DNA from: an uncultured Zoogloea sp.
GTDB lineage: Bacteria; Pseudomonadota; Gammaproteobacteria; Burkholderiales; Rhodocyclaceae
Length of the DNA: 64,000 nucleotides
Direction of reading: 5' to 3'
NCBI GenBank assembly: GCA_937967645.1
Contig: CALBTT010000081.1
Coordinates: 21,218 to 85,217 of the forward strand
Shown in pieces: positions 54,520 through 63,107 of the stretch. Below the pieces are notes generated by a model. That model had not been told where the DNA came from and searched no databases. It saw nothing but the letters and a program-made list of their open reading frames with translations. How positions within the stretch are numbered: position 1 is the first letter of the stretch; each line of letters starts with the position of its first letter. The translations under genes were made by a program, and so were the position numbers.

Positions 54520-55452
54520 CTAGGGGGTGAACAGGAAGAGGTTGCGGCCGGCGCGATGGAAGCCGGCCTCATCCACCAGCATGTCGAGGGCCAGGGTGGC
54601 CAGGTCGTCGGCGAAGGCGTCCACGAAGGGGTCCTTCTCCATCGAGACGATCTTCAGGCTGGCCTGGCAGGCGGGGCAGGTTTCGGCCTTGACGCCCGGG
54701 TTGAGGGCGCCCTCCTCGCCTTCCAGGCCCTGGTAGGCGATGCCCTGGGTGTTGTGGCAGGGCACGCACTTGATGCGGGTCACGTGCCATTCGTTGGCGC
54801 ACAGGCTGCAGGTGGCGTAGCGCACGCCGTGGCCGGCATCGCCGATGCGCACGATGGAGGCCACCGGGTGGGAGCCGCAGGCCGGACACAGGCTGTCCTC
54901 GAAGCCGCGGGGGATGTCGTGCCCGCTGAGGGCCAGGGCACGGGCCGTCCAGGTGACCTGCAGGGCGGCGCCCACCAGGGGGGCGAGGGCCAGTTCGATC
55001 ACGGTGTCGGGGCTGGCTTCGCAGCGCAGGATGCTCCGCGCGAGCTCGTTCAGGGCCGGGCGGCCGAGGCTGGGCAGGCTGAGGAGGGCCGACTGCAGCA
55101 CGGGAGGGGCCCACGGCTCCAGCTCGCGGCTGAGGGTCGCCAGGACTTCGTACCAGGCATCGGGCAGGTCGGCGCCCTGGGCATCGAGGGGCGGCATGCC
55201 GTGCTGGCGGCAGCGCAACAGCAGGGCCTCGTCGGGCCGTTGGGTCAGGGGACGCAGGCGCTCCAGCTCGGTCTGCTGGACGTCGGCGATGCGGGCGCAG
55301 AACAGCAGGAAGTCGGCCATCGCATGCCCGGCGGCCAGGGCCCGCAGGCGGTCGGCCCGCTGGGCGAACAGGCGGTCGGCAGGCAGGCGGTTGGTGAGGA
55401 TGTCGCCAGGGGCCTGGGTGGCGATTTCTTCCGGTGAGAGCAGTGGCTGCAT
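54520..55452 (-). CDS. fdhE: Formate dehydrogenase accessory protein FdhE
   Basis: Assembly factor for Tat-exported formate dehydrogenase, 310 aa. Four CxxC pairs are visible: CPACGSHP, CSLCANEW, CVPCHNT and CPACQASL; they form the rubredoxin-like iron-binding sites of FdhE. The start at 55452 (MQPLLSPEEIATQ) gives the family length. A terminator-like hairpin separates it from fdnI, so it may be expressed at a lower level than fdnGHI. Confidence 0.92.
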   Translation of the reverse strand: MQPLLSPEEIATQAPGDILTNRLPADRLFAQRADRLRALAAGHAMADFLLFCARIADVQQTELERLRPLTQRPDEALLLRCRQHGMPPLDAQGADLPDAWYEVLATLSRELEPWAPPVLQSALLSLPSLGRPALNELARSILRCEASPDTVIELALAPLVGAALQVTWTARALALSGHDIPRGFEDSLCPACGSHPVASIVRIGDAGHGVRYATCSLCANEWHVTRIKCVPCHNTQGIAYQGLEGEEGALNPGVKAETCPACQASLKIVSMEKDPFVDAFADDLATLALDMLVDEAGFHRAGRNLFLFTP

Positions 55453-55461
55453 GGCGGTCCG

Positions 55462-55489
55462 AAAAAGGTCGGGGCCTGGATTAGGCCCC
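55462..55489 (-). terminator. Terminator between fdnI and fdhE
   Basis: On the minus strand GGGGCCT, loop AATCC, AGGCCCC (55471-55489), then GACC and a five-T run (55462-55466). It lies 70 bp after the fdnI stop, and probably attenuates read-through into fdhE-selA-selB. Confidence 0.6.
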
Positions 55490-55558
55490 GGGGAAACAGG
55501 GAGGGGGGCGTGGGCCCCCCGGCCGCGCGGTCGCGGTCGGGGGCGCTTGCGCATTGTG

Positions 55559-56185
55559 CTACTTGCCGGTCACCTGGCGATACCAGGCCCGGTGATGCTG
55601 CTTGGCCCAGGCGCGGGTCACGGTGCCGTAGAGCATGGCCCGGATGGTGCCGCGGACCCAGATGGCGGCATACACATGGACGATGATGGCGATGATCATC
55701 ACCGCCGCAAAGGCCGCGTGCAATACCGCCCCCAGGCGGATCACGCCGATCGGGAAGTAATGGGAGAAGTACGCCCGCCAGATGATGATGCCCGAGACGA
55801 AGAGCACCAGCATGGCCAGCCCGAGGAACCAGAACAGCAGCTTCTGGCCCCCGTTGTACTTGCCCATCTCCGGCATGTTGTGGTCGTCGCCATCCACCAT
55901 CTCCTTGGCCCGCTTGACCCATTCCCAGTCGGTGTCGCTCATCTGGTTGAGGTGCTTGAAGCGGAAGAACATCACCACGAAGAACAGCATCATGATGACC
56001 CCGACGAAGGGGTGCAGGATGCGCGTCCACACCCCACCCCCGAACAGGCCGGTGAGGGGGAACAAGGCCGGATGGAACAGGGCCAGGCCGGACAGCGCGA
56101 GCAGGATGAAACAGATGCCCACGACCCAGTGGTTGGCCCTTTCGGACGCGTTGTAGCGTTGCAGGTCGGACGGATCGCGGATCAT
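55559..56185 (-). CDS. fdnI: Formate dehydrogenase cytochrome b556 subunit (gamma)
   Basis: Membrane subunit that holds hemes b and passes electrons to the quinone pool. 208 aa with four membrane helices. Conserved histidines lie in ERANHWVVGICF (helix 1), LHPFVGVIMM and in the last helix HAAFAAVMIIAIIVHVYAAIW. Its start overlaps the fdnH stop (ATGA). Confidence 0.93.
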   Translation of the reverse strand: MIRDPSDLQRYNASERANHWVVGICFILLALSGLALFHPALFPLTGLFGGGVWTRILHPFVGVIMMLFFVVMFFRFKHLNQMSDTDWEWVKRAKEMVDGDDHNMPEMGKYNGGQKLLFWFLGLAMLVLFVSGIIIWRAYFSHYFPIGVIRLGAVLHAAFAAVMIIAIIVHVYAAIWVRGTIRAMLYGTVTRAWAKQHHRAWYRQVTGK

Positions 56186-57078
56186 TTTTCGGCCTCCAGT
56201 TCCTTTTCGACTTCGGCTTCAACCTCCTTCGACACTTCGTTCGGGCCCTTCATCACGTAGTGGAAGAGGCCGCCCAGGGCCGCGGCGGCGATGCCGGCCA
56301 TGGCCAGGGGCTTGGCGAAGCCCTTCCACAGGGAGACGGTGGGCGCGATCGTCGGGTCGTCGGGCAGGCCGCTGTAGAGGCTCGGCTTGTCGGCGTGGTT
56401 GAGCACGTACATGACGTGCGTGCCGCCCACTCCGGCCGGGTCGTACAGGCCGGCGTTCTTGAAGCCGCGCTCCTTCAGCTCGGTGACCCGCTCCTCGGCC
56501 AGCTCCTTCATGTCCTCCTTGGAGCCGAAGCTGATGCTGCCGGTGGGGCAGACCTTGACGCAGGCCGGCTCCAGACCGACCGCGACCCGGTCGGAGCAGA
56601 GGGTGCACTTGTAGGCCTTGCTGTCCTTCTTGGAGATGCGCGGGACATTGAAGGGGCAGCCGGTCACGCAGTAGCCGCAGCCGATGCAGTTTTCCTGATG
56701 GAAATCCACAATGCCGTTGGCGTACTTGATGATGGCTCCGGGCGACGGGCAGGCCTTCAGGCAGCCCGGGTCCTCGCAGTGCATGCAGCCGTCCTTGCGG
56801 ATCAGCCACTCGAGGCCCCGGTCCTCCGACTCCACCTCGGCGTAGCGCATGACCGTCCAGCTCTGGTCGGTCATGTCGGTGGGGTTGTCGTAGGTGCCGC
56901 CGCAGCTTCCGACTTCGTCCCGCAGGTCGTTCCACTGCATGCACGCCACCTGGCAGGCCTTGCAGCCGATGCACTTGGAGACGTCGATGAGTTTGGCGAT
57001 CTCGAGGGTCTTGCGCGCCTGGGGTGGCTCGGTGGTGGTGGCCGAGCGCTTGGCGATATCCAGTGATTGCAGTGCCAT
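56182..57078 (-). CDS. fdnH: Formate dehydrogenase iron-sulfur subunit (beta)
   Basis: Periplasm-facing ferredoxin subunit with four 4Fe-4S clusters: CIGCKACQVAC, CMHCEDPGCLKAC, CIGCGYCVTGC and CTLCSDRV…CVKVCP. 298 aa. One C-terminal membrane helix (about 255-275, LAMAGIAAAALGGLFHYV) anchors it, as in E. coli FdnH. It carries electrons from the molybdenum/tungsten subunit to FdnI. Confidence 0.95.
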   Translation of the reverse strand: MALQSLDIAKRSATTTEPPQARKTLEIAKLIDVSKCIGCKACQVACMQWNDLRDEVGSCGGTYDNPTDMTDQSWTVMRYAEVESEDRGLEWLIRKDGCMHCEDPGCLKACPSPGAIIKYANGIVDFHQENCIGCGYCVTGCPFNVPRISKKDSKAYKCTLCSDRVAVGLEPACVKVCPTGSISFGSKEDMKELAEERVTELKERGFKNAGLYDPAGVGGTHVMYVLNHADKPSLYSGLPDDPTIAPTVSLWKGFAKPLAMAGIAAAALGGLFHYVMKGPNEVSKEVEAEVEKELEAEK

Positions 57079-57092
57079 GGCGATCTCTCTCC

Positions 57093-60000
57093 TCAGGCTT
57101 TCTCGACGTTGACCAGGAAGGACTTGAACTCCGGCGTCTGGGTGTTCCCGTCTCCGACGAAGGGCGTCAGGGTGTTGGTGATGAAGCCGTTCTTCGCCAC
57201 CCCCTTGAAGCCCCAGTGGAGCGGAATCCCGACGTGGTGGACCGTCTTGCCGTCAACCTTGAGGGGTTTGATGCGCTTGGTGACCACCGCCACCGCCTTG
57301 ATGTAGCCCCGGTTGGAGCTCACCTTCACCTTGTCGCCGGCCTTGATGCCCTTCTCCGCCGCCAGCGCCTCGCCGATCTCCACGAACTGTTCGGGCTGGA
57401 TGATGGCGTTGGACTCCACGTGCTTGGTCCAGTAGTGGAAGTGCTCGGTGAGCCGGTAGGTGGTGGCGGCGTAGGGGAACTCCTTGGCCGTGCCGAAGGC
57501 CTCCATGTCGCCCTTGAATACCCGGGCGGCCGGGTTGGAGGTGGCCTTGGGGTTGTTGCGGTGCATCGGATTGACGCCGATAGGAGTCTCGAAGGGCTCG
57601 TAGTGCTCGGGGAACGGGCCTTCGTTCATCATGCCCCGGGCGAAGAAGCGGGCGATGCCCTCCGGGTTCATGATGAAGGGGCCCATGCCGTCTTCGGGGG
57701 CGGAATCCACCTTGAAGTCGGGTACGTCGGAACCCACCCACTTGCCGGCGGCGGCGTCCCACCAGACCTGCTTGCGTTTCGGGTCCCAGGGCTTGCCGGC
57801 CGGGTCGGCGGCGGCGCGGTTGTAGAGGATGCGCCGGTTGGCCGGCCACGCGAAGGCCCAGCCCAGGGTCTGGCCGTTCTGGTAGGGGTCGGCGTTGTCG
57901 CGCCGGGCCATCATGTTGCCCTTCTCGGTCCAGGCGCCGGAGAAGATCCAGCAGCCGCAGGCCGTGGAGCCGTCGTCCTTCAGCTGGGCGAAGCCGTCCA
58001 GCAGCTCACCGGCCTTCTTGATGACCTTGGTCGGATCCTTCGGATCGGTCTGGTCGGCGAAGGTCTTGCCGTTGTATTCCTTGGCCAGCTCTTCGGGCGA
58101 CGGTTCGAAGGGGACCTTGTGGGCCCAGGTGAGGTTGAGGATGGGATCGGGGAAGGCCCCGCCGTCCTTCTTGTACATCTCCCGCAGGCGCAGGAAGATG
58201 CCGGCCATGATCTCCGGGTCGGACTTGGCTTCGCCCGGGGGCTCGGCGCCCTTCCAGTGCCATTGCAGCCAGCGGCCCGAGTTGACGATGGCGCCGTCTT
58301 CCTCGGCGAAGCAGGTGGACGGCAGGCGGAACACCGTGGTCTGGATCTGGGCCGGGTCCACGTCGTTGAATTCGCCGTGGTTCTGCCAGAACTCGGAGGT
58401 TTCGGTGGCCAGGGGGTCGATGATCACCAGGTACTTGAGCTTGCCCAGCGCCGCGCCGACCTTCGCCTTGTTGGGGAAGGAGTTGAGCGGGTTGAAGCCC
58501 TGGGCCACATAGCCGTTCATCTTGCCCTGGTGCATCAGCTCGAAGACCTGCAGCACGTCGTAGGTCTTGTCCAGCTTGGGCAGGTAGTCGAAGGCCCAGT
58601 TGTTCTCCCGGGTGGCGGCGGCGCCGTACCACGCCTTCATGAGGCTGACGTGGAACTTGCCGTAGTTCTGCCAGTAGGAGAGCTGGCCCGGCCGCATGGG
58701 CTTGGGCGCGCGCTTGGCGATGTACTGCTCGTAGTCCGTTTCTTTCTCGCCCGGCAGGGTCATGTAGCCCGGCAGCAGGTTGGAGAGCAGGCCCAGGTCG
58801 GTGAGGCCCTGGATGTTGGAGTGGCCGCGCAGGGCGTTCACCCCGCCGCCGGCCCGCCCGATGTTGCCGAGCAGGAGTTGCACCATGGCGGCTGTGCGGA
58901 TGATCTGCGAGCCGACGCTGTGCTGGGTCCAGCCGAGGGCGTACAGGATGGTCATCACCCGGTCGGGGGTGTGGCTCGAGGCGAGCAGTTCGGCGACCTG
59001 CAGGAACTTGTCCTTGGGCGTGCCGCAGATGTTCTCGACCACCTCCGGGGTGTAGCGGCTGAAGTGGGCCTTCATCAGGTTCCACACGCAGCGCGGGTTT
59101 TCCAGGCTGGGGTCGGTGAGCACGTAGCCGTCGGCGCCGGTCTGGTATTCCCAGGTCGATTTGTCGTACTTGCGCTTGTCCGGGTCGTAGCCCGAGAAGA
59201 AGCCGTCCGCGAAGGCGAACTCCTCCTTCACGAGGTAGCTCATGTCGGTGTAGGACTTGATGTAGTCCATGTGCACCTTGTTGTTGGTGATCAGGTAATG
59301 GATCACCCCGCCCAGGAAGGCGATGTCGGTGCCGGTGCGGATCGGCGCGTAGAGGTCGGCCAGTGCGGCGGATCGCGTGAAGCGCGGATCCACGACCACC
59401 AGGCGGGCCTTGTTCTTGGCCTTCGCTTCGGTCACCCATTTGAAGCCGCAGGGGTGGGCTTCAGCAGCGTTGCCGCCCATGATCAGGATCACGTCCGCAT
59501 TCTTGATGTCGGACCAGTGATTGGTCATGGCGCCGCGGCCATACGTCGGGGCAAGACTTGCCACCGTCGGGCCGTGTCAGACACGCGCTTGGTTATCGAA
59601 TGCGAGCATCCCCAGGCTGCGCACCACCTTGTGGGTGATGTAGCCGGATTCGTTGCTGGAGGCGGAGGCGGCCAGGAAGCCGGTGGTCAGCCATCGATTG
59701 ACGGTGGTGCCGTCGGCGTTCTTGGCGACGAAGTTGGCGTCGCGGTCTTCCTTCATCAGCTTGGCGATGCGGCCGAAGGCCTCGTCCCAGCCGATGCGCT
59801 TCCATTCCTTGCTGCCGGGCTCGCGCACTTCCGGGAACTTGAGCCGGTTCTTGCTATGCACGAAGTCGAGCAGGCCGGCGCCCTTGGGGCACAGGGTGCC
59901 GCGGTTGACCGGGTGGTCCGGGTCGCCTTCGATGTGGATGATCTCGGCGTGGGCATTCTTGGCCCGGTCGCCCAGGCTGTACAGGATGATGCCGCAGCCG

Positions 60001-60164
60001 ACCGAACAGTAGGGACAGGTGTTGCGCGTTTCAGTGGTCCGCGCGAGCTTGAAGGTTCGAACTTCGGCGAGGGCTGCGGTGGGCGAAAAACCCATCGCAA
60101 CCAGACTCGACCCGGTCAAACCCCCGGCGGCCACCTTGAAGAACTGGCGCCTGGAGAGTTGCAT
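57093..60164 (-). CDS. fdnG: Formate dehydrogenase catalytic subunit, selenocysteine-containing
   Basis: Oxidises formate to CO2 in the periplasm; a bis-MGD molybdoenzyme of 1023 aa including selenocysteine. The Tat signal SRRQFFKVAAGG starts the protein. The 4Fe-4S motif is CPYCSVGCG plus a fourth Cys in GTLCPKG. The UGA at 59577-59579 encodes residue 196, in the context NQARV-U-HGPTVASL, matching E. coli FdnG Sec196. A conceptual translation that stops at this UGA gives two pieces (195 and about 823 aa), so automatic annotation may split it. GGAGGAGG precedes the ATG. Followed after 14 bp by fdnH. Confidence 0.97.
59544..59579 (-). promoter_or_regulatory. Bacterial SECIS element with UGA codon
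   Basis: On the minus strand the UGA (59577-59579) is followed by CACGGCCCGACGG, a bulged T at position 17 (59563), and the stem GGCAA-GTC-TTGCC with outer CGG/CCG pairs. Apical AGTCT and the bulged U17 match the features SelB recognises in E. coli fdhF and fdnG. Confidence 0.85.
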
Positions 60165-60239
60165 GGTGACTCTTCCTCCTCCGGTTGTTATGAAAAGACA
60201 GCGTTGTTCTGCTCTGCAAGGCTCGCGCCAGCGGGCTGT

Positions 60240-60253
60240 CTTATCAAAATCAA
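60240..60253. promoter_or_regulatory. FNR/ANR-like site upstream of fdnG
   Basis: CTTATCAAAATCAA compares with TTGAT-N4-ATCAA: the right half is perfect, the left matches 3 of 5. It lies 76-89 bp upstream of fdnG. Anaerobic control of fdn operons by FNR is known in E. coli; here it is a motif match by eye. Confidence 0.35.
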
Positions 60254-60283
60254 GGCTTTAAGCTGTCTCGATCAGGGAGGGGT

Positions 60284-60318
60284 GGGACATTTTGTCCAGC
60301 TGGACGACAAAATGTCCC
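60284..60318. promoter_or_regulatory. Composite palindrome, probable regulator binding site
   Basis: GGGACATTTTGTC (60284-60296) and GACAAAATGTCCC (60306-60318) are perfect 13-bp arms round 9 bp. The centre GTCCAGCTGGAC (60294-60305) is itself a palindrome. Each arm also holds a GGACA/TGTCC dyad. So three overlapping dyads sit midway between two divergent promoters. Confidence 0.65.
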
Positions 60319-60369
60319 CGGAGCGTGCCTGGCAGGCCCATGACGTCCGGGAAGCAGGCCGGAGGGGCC

Positions 60370-60398
60370 TTCACGCACGCATTTTCCCTCGTTATAGT
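60370..60398 (+). promoter_or_regulatory. Putative sigma70 promoter of the selenate-type transporter operon
   Basis: TTCACG (60370-60375), exactly 17 bp, TATAGT (60393-60398). The first gene starts at 60532, giving a leader of about 125 nt that includes the CCCCGCAG/CTGCGGGG stem. Confidence 0.5.
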
Positions 60399-60531
60399 CC
60401 GCCCCGCAGTCTGAGTACTGCCTGAATGCTGTTTCTGCGGGGCCGGTCCATTCCGGTCCCGATATCAAGCCGGGGCCGTTCTCCCTCGTCCCGGCGGCTG
60501 GTGCCTCGCGGTGCCTTTTGAGGAGCAATCG

Positions 60532-61413
60532 ATGACTACCGTGCCGTTCTCCCGGCGCGCGCTGCTGCGCGCCTGTGCTGTGTCCACCCTGGCTGCCCTT
60601 GGTGCCCTGCCTCTTGTCGCCCAGGCGGAGGAGGTGCTGCGGGTGTCGGCCATTCCCGACGAAGCGCCCACCGAGCTGCAGCGCAAGTTCGCCCCCCTTG
60701 GCGCCTACCTGGAGGCCGAGACCGGCATGAAGGTCAGCTTCGTGCCGGTGACTGACTACGCTACCGTGGTCGAGGCCCTGGCCACCCGCAAGATCGACAT
60801 GGCCTGGCTGGGCGGCTTCACCTTCGTGCAGGCCAAGATCCGCACCCATGGCACCGCGGTGCCCCTGGTGCAGCGGGCCGAGGACGCGAAGTTCACCTCC
60901 CGGTTCATCACCGCGAACGACAGCATCAAGAGCTTTGCCGACCTCAAGGGCAAGACCTTCGCCTTCGGTTCGCCCTCCTCCACCTCCGGCCACCTGATGC
61001 CGCGTTATTTCCTGGGCCAGGAAGGCCTCAACCCGGACAAGGACTTCAAGAACGTGGCCTTCTCCGGCGCCCATGACGCCACCGTCGCCTTCGTGCAGGC
61101 CGGCAAGGTGGATGCCGGTGTGCTGAACGCGTCCGTGTGGGACAAGCTGGTCGAGCAGAAGAAGGTCGACCCGGCCAAGGTGCGTGTGTTCGCCACCACG
61201 CCCCAGTACTTCGACTACAACTGGACGGTGCGCGGCGACCTGGATCCGAAGATCCAGGCCAAGCTGACCCAGGCTTTCCTGAAGCTCGATCCGGCCAACC
61301 CGGCGCACAAGGAGATCATGGCCCTGCAGCGCGCGAGCAAGTTCATCCCCACCAAGGTGGAGAACTACAAGGGCATCGAAACGGCCGCCCAGGCCGCCGG
61401 CCTGCTGAAGTAG
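60532..61413 (+). CDS. Putative selenate (PhnD-type) ABC transporter substrate-binding protein
   Basis: Periplasmic binding protein of 293 aa in the PhnD-like family for phosphonate, phosphite and similar oxyanions. The start of the mature part, SAIPDEAPTELQRKFAPLG, and VTDYATVVEALATRKIDMAW match the branch often annotated as putative selenate binding protein. The N-terminus FSRRALLRACAVS has twin arginines, so Tat export is possible. GAGGAG precedes the ATG at 60532. Its place beside selAB and a selenoprotein favours a selenium oxyanion over phosphonate; there are no phn C-P lyase genes. The ligand is inferred. Confidence 0.8.
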   Translation: MTTVPFSRRALLRACAVSTLAALGALPLVAQAEEVLRVSAIPDEAPTELQRKFAPLGAYLEAETGMKVSFVPVTDYATVVEALATRKIDMAWLGGFTFVQAKIRTHGTAVPLVQRAEDAKFTSRFITANDSIKSFADLKGKTFAFGSPSSTSGHLMPRYFLGQEGLNPDKDFKNVAFSGAHDATVAFVQAGKVDAGVLNASVWDKLVEQKKVDPAKVRVFATTPQYFDYNWTVRGDLDPKIQAKLTQAFLKLDPANPAHKEIMALQRASKFIPTKVENYKGIETAAQAAGLLK

Positions 61414-61461
61414 CACGGCCCTCCGCCGGATGGCTGAGGCCGTCCGGCCAGCACAAGGATC

Positions 61462-62289
61462 ATGATGGGCTTTTCCCTGAAAGGCGTCGGGCTGACCCAC
61501 GCCAACGGCTTTCGCGCGCTGCGTGACGTGGACCTGCGTGTCGCCTCAGGCGAGCGGGTGGCGTTGGTGGGGGCGTCGGGCGCTGGCAAGACCACCCTGC
61601 TGCGGGTGCTGGCGGCTGCCCTGCGCCCGGATGCGGGGCAGGTATCCTTGCTCGGCACCGATCCGTGGACCGGATCGCCAGCCGCCTTGCGCCGGCTGCG
61701 GGCACGTATCGGCCTGGTGCACCAGGCGCCGCCGATCCCGCCACGGCAACGTGTGGTGACGGCGGTGCTGGCCGGCAGGCTGGGCCAGTGGCCGCTGTGG
61801 AAGGCGCTGGCCTCGCTGCTGTATCCGGTGGACCCGGAAGGGGCCCGCCAGCAGCTGGCCCGCCTGGACCTGGGTGAGCGCCTCTACGAGCGCTGCGACC
61901 GCCTCTCCGGTGGTCAGCTGCAGCGGGTGGCCCTGGCTCGCGTGCTGTACCAGCAGCCGGACCTGTTCCTCGCCGATGAGCCGGTGTCGGCGATGGACCC
62001 GGCCCTGTCGGAGCTGACCGTTGCCCTGCTCAACGAAGAGGCGGCACGGCGGGGCGTGACCCTGGTGGCCAGCCTGCATGCCGTGGATCTGGCGTTGCGC
62101 CATTTCCCCCGGGTGATCGGCGTGAAGGACGGGCAGATCCTGTTTGACCTGCCCGCCGGCCAGGTGCGCGAGGCCCAGCTACGTGAGCTCTATGCCGCGG
62201 AGGGCAGCGTGCCGCTGGCCGGCATGGCCGTGCCGATGGACGCCGGCCAGCCCGCCGTCGCGGGGTCTCCCCCCTTCCGTTGCGCATGA
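61462..62289 (+). CDS. PhnC-type ABC transporter ATP-binding protein (putative selenate uptake)
   Basis: 275-aa ABC ATPase. Walker A GASGAGKTTLLRVL, signature RLSGGQLQRVALAR, Walker B DLFLADEPVSAMDP, and switch His in SLHAVDLALRHF. The Q-loop lies in GLVHQAPPIPPRQRV. It is 48 bp after the binding protein gene and its stop overlaps the next start (ATGA), so the four genes form one operon. Confidence 0.87.
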   Translation: MMGFSLKGVGLTHANGFRALRDVDLRVASGERVALVGASGAGKTTLLRVLAAALRPDAGQVSLLGTDPWTGSPAALRRLRARIGLVHQAPPIPPRQRVVTAVLAGRLGQWPLWKALASLLYPVDPEGARQQLARLDLGERLYERCDRLSGGQLQRVALARVLYQQPDLFLADEPVSAMDPALSELTVALLNEEAARRGVTLVASLHAVDLALRHFPRVIGVKDGQILFDLPAGQVREAQLRELYAAEGSVPLAGMAVPMDAGQPAVAGSPPFRCA

Positions 62290-63107
62290 GCGCCGTGCGC
62301 CGCGATCCGGCCGCCCTGCCGCGCCTGGGATGGACCCTGGCCGCTCTGGTGTTGCTGTGGCCGCTGCTGCGGCTGGCTGATTTCGAGCCGGCCCGCCTGC
62401 TTGAAGAGGGCAATCTGCGGGCCATGGGCCACTTCATCGGCGGCTTCCTGCCGATGGAGACCTCCCATGACTTCCTGGCCCTGCTGGGGAAGGCGACGGT
62501 CGAGACGCTGGCCATGGCGACGGCGGGGATTGCCCTGTCGTCGCTGCTGGCGGTGCCCCTGGGCCTCGCCATGACGCGGGCCTTGTCGATCTCCCGGATC
62601 GGCCCGGGCCGGCGGGCGTGGATCGGCGTTTCCCTGCGGGCCCTGGTGCGGGCATTGCTGGCTGTGCTGCGAGGGATTCCCGAGCTGGTGTGGGCCTTGT
62701 TGTTCGTACGGATCTTCGGCCTGGGGGCGAGCGCCGGCGTCCTGGCCCTGGGCATCACCTATGGCGGGATGCTCGGCAAGGTGTATGGCGAGATCCTCGA
62801 GTCCGCCGACAGCCGTGCCACCCGAGGGCTGCTGGAGGCAGGCAGCGGGCGCATCGCCGCCCTGCTCTATGGCCTGCTGCCCCAGGCTGCTGGTGAGCTG
62901 GTTTCGTACACGGTGTATCGCTGGGAATGTGCGGTGCGCGCGTCGGTGGTGATGGGCTTCGTGGGGGCTGGCGGTCTGGGGCAGTTGATGGACCAGTCCA
63001 TGAAAATGCTCAATGGCGGAGAGGCGGCGAGCATCCTGGTGACCTTTCTGGTGCTGGTGCTGGCGGCGGATGGCGTGTCCGAGTTCCTGCGCCGGAGGCT
63101 GGCATGA
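62286..63107 (+). CDS. PhnE-type ABC transporter permease 1
   Basis: 273-aa inner-membrane permease with about six helices. Binding-protein-dependent signature: LRGIPELVWALLFVRIFGLG and the EAA-like loop near GLLEAGSGRIAALLYGLLPQA. The FVGAGGLGQLMDQSMKM end is typical of PhnE. The start overlaps the ATPase stop (ATGA at 62286-62289) and the stop overlaps permease 2. Confidence 0.87.
   Translation: MSAVRRDPAALPRLGWTLAALVLLWPLLRLADFEPARLLEEGNLRAMGHFIGGFLPMETSHDFLALLGKATVETLAMATAGIALSSLLAVPLGLAMTRALSISRIGPGRRAWIGVSLRALVRALLAVLRGIPELVWALLFVRIFGLGASAGVLALGITYGGMLGKVYGEILESADSRATRGLLEAGSGRIAALLYGLLPQAAGELVSYTVYRWECAVRASVVMGFVGAGGLGQLMDQSMKMLNGGEAASILVTFLVLVLAADGVSEFLRRRLA

Larger units (their letters stand above)
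60165..60531. other. Divergent regulatory region between fdnG and the selenate-type transporter
   Basis: 367 bp without a gene. From fdnG outwards it holds a strong Shine-Dalgarno, a half-good FNR-like site (60240-60253), a large composite palindrome (60284-60318), a plus-strand sigma70-type promoter (60370-60398) and a stem (CCCCGCAG 60402-60409 / CTGCGGGG 60435-60442) in the transporter leader. Confidence 0.6.

Noticed and set aside
59565..59585. Apparent nonsense mutation splitting fdnG into two genes
   Set aside because: The UGA is at the known Sec position with a SECIS hairpin, and selA, selB and selC are adjacent. It is a Sec codon, not a pseudogene.
57024..60425. 1133-codon plus-strand frame
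   Set aside because: Antisense shadow of fdnG/fdnH, and it runs across the divergent regulatory region.
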